A DNA stretch of 64,000 nucleotides from Niebla homalea (lineage: Eukaryota > Ascomycota > Lecanoromycetes > Lecanorales > Ramalinaceae), in the NCBI GenBank assembly GCA_019925105.1, contig JAHGAU010000012.1:248001-312000 (forward strand). The letters are read 5' to 3'. Positions within the stretch are counted from its first letter, which is position 1; every line of letters begins with the position of its first letter. Positions 57,911 to 64,000 of the stretch are shown here, piece by piece. The notes below the pieces were generated by a model. It saw only the letters and a program-made list of their open reading frames with translations. It was not told the DNA's origin and made no database searches. A program made the position numbers and the translations under genes.

Positions 57911-58732
57911 CTAGTTGTTAAGTCCTTGAAGATATGGACAAATCTCCAAGGCTCTGTCTTCTTTATACGCCTTGCCGGTTCCTCCATGAAACCATTCTAT
58001 AGCTACTTTTCGCAAGTGGCGAAGTTTTTTGCAATAGGGTATGACGTGTCTCAATGTCCAGTGTGTAAGAGTGAGGTCATCGTGGCTCTGGTATGAATGA
58101 AATACCAGTCGAAGACGGAATTCCTGCTCTAAGGGTCCTTGATCCAACAGGGAGATCAAATATGGACCAACTCTCGGGAAGCTGCAACCGGTTTGGAGAA
58201 CATTGCTGAAGTCTCCCTCGTGCACGTCAATAGTCGAATCAATGTCCGGAACGTACTGTCTCAGTTCCAGACATCTCATACGATGAACATTGACCAACCC
58301 GTTAGCGAATAGAATCTCATTCTTGCTATGAAGCAAGTTGTGATTGATGACAAAGGTACTCCGAGCATAGAAGACTTCCTGGGCTTCTGAGCTGATCACC
58401 TTTGAAGCCAATATGACTCCCAGATCTTGTGATATGTATTCTGGATACGGGCGGATGAGGTCCCAGTTCTTGCAGAGAATGTACATGTACACTTCATTGC
58501 GCAATTCGATTGGAAGTCTACCAAGTAAGCCATGGGTCGTTGCCTTGCCTTGGACAGACTTCGATTTGATAACGGGCAACACGTCGATTTTGCTGGTTAT
58601 ACCGTTGGCCGACATTGTGAGGAACATTGCTATTCCCCCTCGACAAATCTTTGAGTTCGATTTTGATACCGTCAGGTTCTGAGCTGGGTGTGTCTTAGGC
58701 AAACGTCTGTATTGACTAAGCTCTAGGTACAA
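57911..58732 (-). CDS. F-box-like fungal protein, 273 aa
   Basis: An intact single-exon open frame. After a 67-residue leader the sequence LLGRLPIELRNEVYMYILC shows the L-P-x-E-L-R-x-x-V/I-Y pattern of F-box-like/2EXR fungal proteins, followed by SSEAQEVFYARSTFVIN, the second typical block (R..E...FY...F). The rest has a loose leucine pattern (CLELRQYVP, LRLVFHSY, LRKVAIEWFHGG) as in the many small Dothideomycete proteins of this kind. It lacks the Cys/His C-terminal motif of the 22-33 kb cluster, so it is a separate lineage. Internal Met residues at MFLTMSANG could be the true start, because the first 35 residues are poorly conserved in type. Possible adaptor role is inference. Confidence 0.72.
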   Translation of the reverse strand: MYLELSQYRRLPKTHPAQNLTVSKSNSKICRGGIAMFLTMSANGITSKIDVLPVIKSKSVQGKATTHGLLGRLPIELRNEVYMYILCKNWDLIRPYPEYISQDLGVILASKVISSEAQEVFYARSTFVINHNLLHSKNEILFANGLVNVHRMRCLELRQYVPDIDSTIDVHEGDFSNVLQTGCSFPRVGPYLISLLDQGPLEQEFRLRLVFHSYQSHDDLTLTHWTLRHVIPYCKKLRHLRKVAIEWFHGGTGKAYKEDRALEICPYLQGLNN

Positions 58733-59477
58733 GACGAAGGATAAAGGAAGAAAGAGGAGACCTCAGAACCTAAGGTCTTTTATATCCCATCGACGACACA
58801 CTTACTGTGGAGGTAAGGGAGTGTTAAGAGTTCGTGTCTAGCTTGTAAGTGTGTATCCATGACGTCGGTGGTGTCATCGCTGGTGTTGCAAGTCTAGATC
58901 CTTGACAAATACCCTATGAACTAAGCTCTCAGGGTCACTGGGGGGGAGCTCATCCCGGGCTCTTGTCTCAGCAGTGAAAGTGGTGAATGACTCAGTAGGT
59001 GTCACCGAACAACGATCCTGACCTCCTCACTGTACTTGAACAGGATTTTCGTGGCCATAGGTAAATGAGTTGTGATACGAGTCTAATACAGGTGCTATAG
59101 ATAGACGAAAAGGTAAACAAATACATTTTGAGTTGGGGGGAGAGGTTAGTCGAGTGAAGCATGAAAGTGGAATGGATCTCAGCCAAAAATTCAGGCAAGT
59201 GTCAATTACCAATTTCGTCTGCTTAGACCCAAATACATCGTCAATTTACCCATAAAGTGTTCCCAATACACATAATCAACACTATAGTATATTAGCTCTC
59301 ATCGTCTAGCTGTCGCTTATTTCCTTGCATGTCGTTGTTTTACCGAGCATCCATCCAAGCCACCGTCGCTCTCAATCAAATGACCCGAAACGCCACATGG
59401 AAGATAAGGGCTGAGCGCATGGATCTATGGACTTATCGACTATCTTCGTGGTACCGTGCGTTGCCCTTGGTCGGATT
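58733..59477. other. Intergenic, no supported gene
   Basis: 745 bp, with the promoter of the F-box-like gene on one side and the 3' end of the membrane-protein gene on the other. No gene recognised. Confidence 0.5.
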
Positions 59478-60580
59478 CTAAACTCTCCCGGCTATTCTGG
59501 TGTACTCATTGGCTACTCGAAGGTCTGCTTCGGCGCACCGGCGATGAGCCTCAGCAGCATCTTGCAAAGCTTGGGTCAAAGAAAAGGGTTGTTCCTGCTG
59601 AGTAATGGAGAGCGGGTGCAAATGCCCCATATTTTCTGCTCGACGATTCGTAATTATCGGCATATCCCCAAGAGGTACGTCCTGAAGCTGTTGATGGTGA
59701 TTGACTGACGAAGCGTCTCCTCCAATTGCATAAAAGTGGCTGAGCGTGCTTTCAACATCCTTGGTAGCATTTACGAAAAGAAAAAAAGCTGAAGAAAACA
59801 CCAGTCCCTATCATCAATGTGATGAAGCTATCTCGGCTCTGGGTTTTTGTGGTATCTGTATCCAGGTTCTTAGCAAACAAAAGACCCTCGTAAATGGCCA
59901 GGCCTATCAAGTACGAGATAATGGAAACTCGGACCATGGTGAACGGCGCGCCAAGTATAAAAATCGCGGCAAGTGATGCACTCTGGCCTAAATCTGATGC
60001 CTCAGCATCCTCTGTTGGAGGAGGTTTTCTCAACCACTCTTTCACCAATGCGGGTTTGTAGAGCCGCCCAATGGTGCGTTGCAATTCACAGGCGTAATAC
60101 ACAGCAAGACATCCTGAGACAGTAGCTAGCAGCAGGCACCCTTGAGCAGTCCAGTGAGTTGAGCTGAGGTACGGTAAGCTTAAGCCCGTAATGGCAACTT
60201 GAGCAATGATAGCGCCCTAAATATCGTTCATCATAATGTCTTATCGAGTGCGTCTTCTCTACATCAGGGTTTCAACGCACTGCGATTGCAGTCATGTTCG
60301 ACTCATCAGTGATCGTCTGACGGAAGACACGAATTTCCTCATCTCCGCCATTCAGCACATTTGTTTCTATGATCTCGTATTGCTTCGTTGTCTGCGGAGA
60401 CAAGAGATTGATGAGGTAGGCTGTTCTTCCACCATAATTCTTGGTCAAGAGGGAGATTTCCCACTTCGTCCGCTCTGCTCTTGCTTTATCGGACCAAGTA
60501 AGAGGAACTCGGACTAAATCTATGACCGTAGCTGTAAGGCTGAGCACGCTGATAAGATCCATAGATAGAAAGATAAGCAA
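59478..60580 (-). CDS. Fungal membrane protein of unknown function, with an apparent frameshift
   Basis: Exon 60281-60580 begins MLIFLSMDLISVLSLTATVI, the N-terminal type seen in many fungal proteins with NACHT-like or membrane architectures. A 64-bp GT-AG intron (60217-60280) joins it in phase 0 to GAIIAQVAITGLSLPYLSST, a first membrane segment, then WTAQGCLLLATVSGCLAVYY. Later come two more hydrophobic stretches (TMVRVSIISYLIGLAIYEGL and FITLMIGTGVFFSFF). At an A7 run (59781-59787 on the plus strand) the frame breaks. One T fewer on the coding strand would continue as FVNATKDVESTLSHFYAIGG to a stop at 59478, with an Ala/Glu-rich helical end (QALQDAAEAHRRCAEADLRV). So either the protein ends early with SFRKCYQGC, or the base is an error. 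Function unknown. Confidence 0.65.
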
Positions 60581-61126
60581 ACGCCTATTCCAGCGAGAGT
60601 CTTTGGCACGCTACAAATGACCAAAAACACGTTGAAGAAGCAGAGAAACACATTGATGTCAGGATCTTTTCATTTATGTTTTTCAGCCCGATTCCCAGCT
60701 ACTCAGCCTACTTTAGATGTCACTGCCCCTCAGATAGGGGGATCTAATAAGATGAGGCCATAATTGATTGGCTAATCTGACGGCCGAGTCCAATTGGCGT
60801 GCTTTACGCGCCTGCACCACGAATTCTGACCTGCATAATTGCCCGACACTTCAGAGCAGTAGTGCACGTCTAGACCAAATTGTCGATTGTAGCGCCACAA
60901 ACCTGGTTTTGCCAGTATGTACCTCCAGAACTGTTTGCCAGTCCGGAAATTCAAAGCTCTCACGGTCCAGAATGGAGCGTTGTCCTTTAAATCAACAAGG
61001 CCTACATGATAATGACTTGAGAGGACATATGTAGGGTTGGTGGAGTTGAATCTGGGAGACGAGAGTGGTTCCCAGGGCCGCCCCCGGTGCCCAATCGTTT
61101 ACGGCGTTCGCCCCACCCTAGGCCCA
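60581..61126. other. Intergenic, no supported gene
   Basis: 546 bp between the start of the membrane-protein gene and the stop of the GFA-family gene. No gene recognised. Confidence 0.5.
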
Positions 61127-61790
61127 TCACACCCTCCCCACAAACCCCTCCGCCCCCTCCATCCCACCCCACCACCCCACCCTCCCCTTCACAAAAATCT
61201 CCACTTGCGGGCTCAACTTGGTCTCATGCAAATGAAAATCATCTAACGTCCCGATCCCCATGAAACTCTTTCCCTCATGCCCGTAACTCCTCCGATACAT
61301 CAATGTGCCGCAGGTCTGACAAACGAAGTTCGTCATGGTGTTGCCAGAGGCAATGGTACGGGATTGGGAGAAGGTTTTGAGGTCATCGGCGCCGCGAAGG
61401 CGGCGGATGTGGGAGTTGAGGACAGTGAAGTTGGAGGCGAACATGGAAGCAGTGATTTTGCGGCAGTCAGTGCAGTTGCATATGAAGGTGTCGACTAGGC
61501 CGGGGGCCATTGTGGGCTTGGTGGAGAGAAGGAGCAGGTCAGTCTGGCTGAAGGAAAAGGAGAAGGGTTGGTCCTAGGTAAGAAGATGTTAAGCTGCTCA
61601 GGCTCACAAATGCGAGCTGTACCGCGGCGCAGAAGCAGGTCGTTGTCGCTTGATCTCCTTTGGACCACCCGTCCACTGCATGGCCCGCCAGAGGGAAGTA
61701 CGGCTTAGTTTTGTCCATGGATGTGGCTGGCGAGGCGGCCGCAGGGGGGCTGCCGGCAGGAGCGGCAGCAACAGCAGAGGCGGTAGCCAT
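61127..61790 (-). CDS. GFA/CENP-V-family zinc protein, 190 aa
   Basis: Exons 61608-61790 and 61127-61516 join in phase 0 across a 91-bp intron (donor GTGAGC, acceptor ACCAAG), giving 190 residues. The fold is the glutathione-dependent formaldehyde-activating (GFA) type, whose name comes from bacterial Gfa, although most fungal members have no proven substrate. The zinc ligands are present: CFC at about residue 52, CNCTDC at 74-79 and CQTCG at 127-131, with TFSQSRTIASGNTMTNFVC between. The N terminus is Ala/Pro-rich and probably disordered. The end WWGGMEGAEGFVGRV matches the family's usual W..G.EGA ending. I chose the exon junction because it restores AFPTMAPGLVDTFICNCTDC, typical for fungal members. 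The 34-bp alternative intron is too short. Confidence 0.85.
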
Positions 61791-62184
61791 AAATCACTGG
61801 GTTTCGACTTTTAGTCGGTTTTGATATCGATATGAGAGGGCGTTGCCGCAAATCGGGCAGGACTAATCGAATCGAAGACTCTTCAAAAGTCTTCCGCATT
61901 CCATATCAGGGTCCAGATAGTAATAATTCCTCGTGGCTCGCAGGTCTACTATGGTTTCTTCTGACTTTTGGTGTCGCCGCACTGTCCCCTTCGCTTTTTG
62001 CATGTTCACAATCGATTTCAATTCCATGGCATCTCCACTCCCACCCAACCCTGAATACATAGAATTGATCTGTAAATGCTATTCCATAACTTTCATACAA
62101 AAATCAATTTTAGGGGGTATTCGGAAAACTGAATGACAGGGTTGAGGGGAGTCGAAACGCCAAGCAATCCGACACGATTTCGAA
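61791..62184. other. Intergenic, no supported gene
   Basis: About 390 bp upstream of the GFA-family gene, presumably including its promoter. Several overlapping open frames have no support. Confidence 0.5.
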
Positions 62185-62186
62185 TA

Positions 62187-62425
62187 GAAGAGGTGACGCT
62201 CAAGCCCCCCAACCGGACAGACCAGGCAACCGGACAGTACACATAATACTGTATCGGGGTTCTAAATGCGCAAGACACTACCCCTGGAAGTGCATCCAGA
62301 GCTTCGTTTTTAGCGTGCGTCTTAGGGGTTACAGCGTCATTGAATGAGGCCCACAGATAGAAGATAGCGTGCTCTATCTGTACTGTCCGGCTGCCTGGTC
62401 TGTCTGGTTGGAGGGTCACCTCTTT
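62187..62425. mobile_element. MITE with long terminal inverted repeats and TA target duplication
   Basis: This 239-bp non-coding element has ends that are inverted repeats of about 46-54 bp: GAAGAGGTGAC at the left and, inverted, AAAGAGGTGAC at the right. Inside them is a near-identical stretch (ACAGACCAGGCAACCGGACA on the left, with a single change on the right) reaching GTAC. TA flanks both ends (62185-62186 and 62426-62427), the target duplication of Tc1/mariner-type transposition. It carries no transposase. A truncated relative with the same right end lies at 21446-21556. The interior keeps normal GC and CpA content, so it has escaped RIP, probably because it is short. Confidence 0.82.
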
Positions 62426-62427
62426 TA

Positions 62428-62823
62428 TGCTAATTACTTGTCTCTACAGGTGGGCTCATCAGCGTGCGCGATGGGTATATAAAATAGCCTGAATGGTTGA
62501 CCCGAGACCCTGAGCTTGCAAGTGAGGATATCACGGACGTCAGGTTAGATAAGTCCTGTACCTGGTAACCACCGACGAAAGCGACTCTTTTGGAAAACAA
62601 GTCCATACATCATATGACACCTTCTCCACCACCTTCCACAGGAAGCCACTCCCATCGTTGGGCACTTGGAGCTCGTGGACCGAGCAAGACACGCACAGAG
62701 CTCGTGCGGAACATACCTTTGGATTTTCTTTATGTATGGCTCGGGTGCAATCGACTGTCGAGACTGCTTTTGATGCCACCATGGATTCGAACCTTATAGC
62801 CACCATCACCAACAATGAATTTC
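62428..62823. other. Intergenic, no supported gene
   Basis: About 400 bp between the MITE and the stop codon of the rhodopsin-fold protein. No gene recognised. Confidence 0.5.
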
Positions 62824-63992
62824 CTAAGCACCCTCCCACTGGCCCTCTGATCGCCCAGGACTCTCTTTGCCCCCTTTTGCCCTTGTAATGACTCTCTCTG
62901 TACTGACTTTGCCCTTCAAGTTACTCTCCAGATCAAAGCCAGCGGTCGAAGACTGTGAGCCAAGATGCTGTCCCCTTTGTCCGCCAACTCCGTCGTTCAT
63001 CGAGTGCAATGAGAGAGCTGACCTAATACTGCGTATCACGCTCTCGGGCGACCAACCACACAATAAAGGGCTGATTGTCGGTAGACAGATAGCGATCATG
63101 CCAACACCAAGCTCGAGCATCCCCCAAAAGACAAACAGTGAGACGACTCCAATGTCATCTGTAGACAAAAGACCCGCAACTCGAGCGTTCCCAAGAACTG
63201 ACCACATTAGCATTGACGAGAAGAGCTCATTCAGTACTTTGAGAAACGTACATGACGGTGCGTCGACCTCGATGAAAAGAACCATTCTTGTGATCCCACA
63301 GGCAATTGCACTGTGCATCATGTCAACGAATTTTTTTGCAAGCAGTTGGTATTCCAGAGACTTACAGCGCTCCAATGAGTATAGCACCACAGACAGAGAA
63401 TTTTCGACTTAAGGCCATCTGTAGACGGAATATCTACACAATGTGTGAGAAATGTTTCATCATTTCTCGGTCTATCACGTACAAGGGGAATTGGTATAAT
63501 GATCAGAACAAGATCGACTGCAACGTCTGTAACTGTGTAAGTGAGTAGCAAACGGAACGTGTCAACACACTGCTCCTTCAGAACCCCAAGAGAAGCCCAA
63601 TTGGCCTCGAAATATGTGCCGCAAGCCGCTGCAATGGCAATGCAGAATGCTACAGTCCACAATATAATGACGCTGATGACGATCCGACTAGCGATGTCAA
63701 ATGAGCGCCCACAAAATATACGGCGATAGAAGAAGCAGATGGACAGCTTCAGAAGTCCAAGAGCTGGAGGATGTATTAAATCAAAGGCAGTTTGCAGCTA
63801 GTATGCGAGTCATCATTAGAATGTTTTTCTGTAAAAGCCCATTGGACGTCTACTTACTTTTCCAAGGATCCTGACCGAGGGCTCGTCATCATTCAGAAAT
63901 TCGACGATGGTGACATCCGTTGGCGAGTGCCATCCAAAGGAGTGAGTTGCTGCTCCAGCGACCAGTAGACCACCCTCCGCCCACAAGAGAGC
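62824..63992 (-). CDS. Rhodopsin-domain (PTH11-like) integral membrane protein, 5' partial
   Basis: Five exons are visible: 63858-63992, 63483-63797, 63366-63418, 63252-63310 and 62824-63158. They join in frame to 298 residues, and the first exon or exons lie beyond the right edge. All introns are GT-AG (60, 64, 55 and 93 bp). The acceptor before 63992 is GCGTAG. The protein is a multi-pass membrane protein of the fungal rhodopsin-domain family. LLKLSICFFYRRIF and IVISVIILWTVAFCIAIAAA are typical helices, followed by CVDTFRLLLTYTVTDVAVDL and IIIPIPL, the most diagnostic block, then ACGITRMVLF and GVGMIAICLPTISPLLCGWS. The C-terminal 60 residues are cytosolic and Ser/Gly-rich (SIRSALSLHSMND). 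Some members of this family act as fungal surface receptors (Pth11), but the ligand and role here are unknown. Confidence 0.82.
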
Positions 63993-64000
63993 CTACGCGA

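Noticed and set aside
57598..57987. 129-codon minus-strand open frame
   Set aside because: Overlaps the end of the F-box-like gene in another frame and shows no recognisable domain.
1..64000. tRNA, rRNA genes and CRISPR arrays
   Set aside because: I saw no cloverleaf-type or rRNA-like conserved stretch by eye and no regularly spaced repeats. A covariance-model search would be needed to exclude a tRNA.

Overview
This window is nuclear DNA of a filamentous ascomycete (Pezizomycotina). The evidence is short GT-AG introns of about 50-160 bp, fungal-specific genes (NTE1 with three cyclic-nucleotide-binding folds, ISN1, an Rds1-like ferritin-fold protein, 2EXR/F-box-like proteins) and a long AT-rich block with the signature of repeat-induced point mutation (RIP). 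A Dothideomycete is my inference from the gene families, not something the sequence proves.

Layout. Positions 1-21215 are a RIP-degraded transposon block with no living gene. Nested insertions can be resolved through intact target-site duplications (TSDs). A LINE copy on the minus strand (1-631 and 6397 to about 7820) is split by a full-length LINE on the plus strand (632-6396, TSD of 13 bp). A Ty3/Gypsy element on the minus strand (8880-21210, TSD ACCGG) is split inside its integrase by another full-length LINE (10704-16512, TSD of 12 bp). The catalytic Asp pairs of both reverse transcriptases now read Asn-Asn. At about 21.2 kb the base composition switches sharply to normal genic DNA.

From 22.1 to 33.4 kb lies a cluster of 2EXR/F-box-like paralogues: four intact genes (23221, 24447, 29673 with three introns, 32417) and three decayed copies. 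A decayed Thr-rich secreted-protein gene sits among them. Next come two housekeeping genes that diverge from a shared 473-bp promoter: ISN1 (IMP-specific 5'-nucleotidase, minus) and NTE1 (lysophospholipase, plus).

From 41 to 50 kb is a gene-poor region with one intact gene for a small secreted six-cysteine protein (42636-43288), at least three decayed relatives (41.1, 44.9 and 48.9 kb), and an unrelated secreted eight-cysteine protein (46670). These look like fast-evolving effector-type genes; that role is inferred.

From 51 to 64 kb are the mitochondrial enoyl-reductase ETR1, a small CsbD-like protein, a secreted Rds1-like protein, a decayed FAD monooxygenase, a further F-box-like gene, a membrane protein with one apparent frameshift, a GFA-family zinc protein, a TA-flanked MITE with long inverted repeats (a truncated relative lies at 21.5 kb), and a rhodopsin-fold membrane protein that runs off the right edge. 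Apart from the ISN1/NTE1 pair I see no operon-like functional linkage. The strongest themes are transposon nesting with RIP and birth-and-death of lineage-specific gene families.
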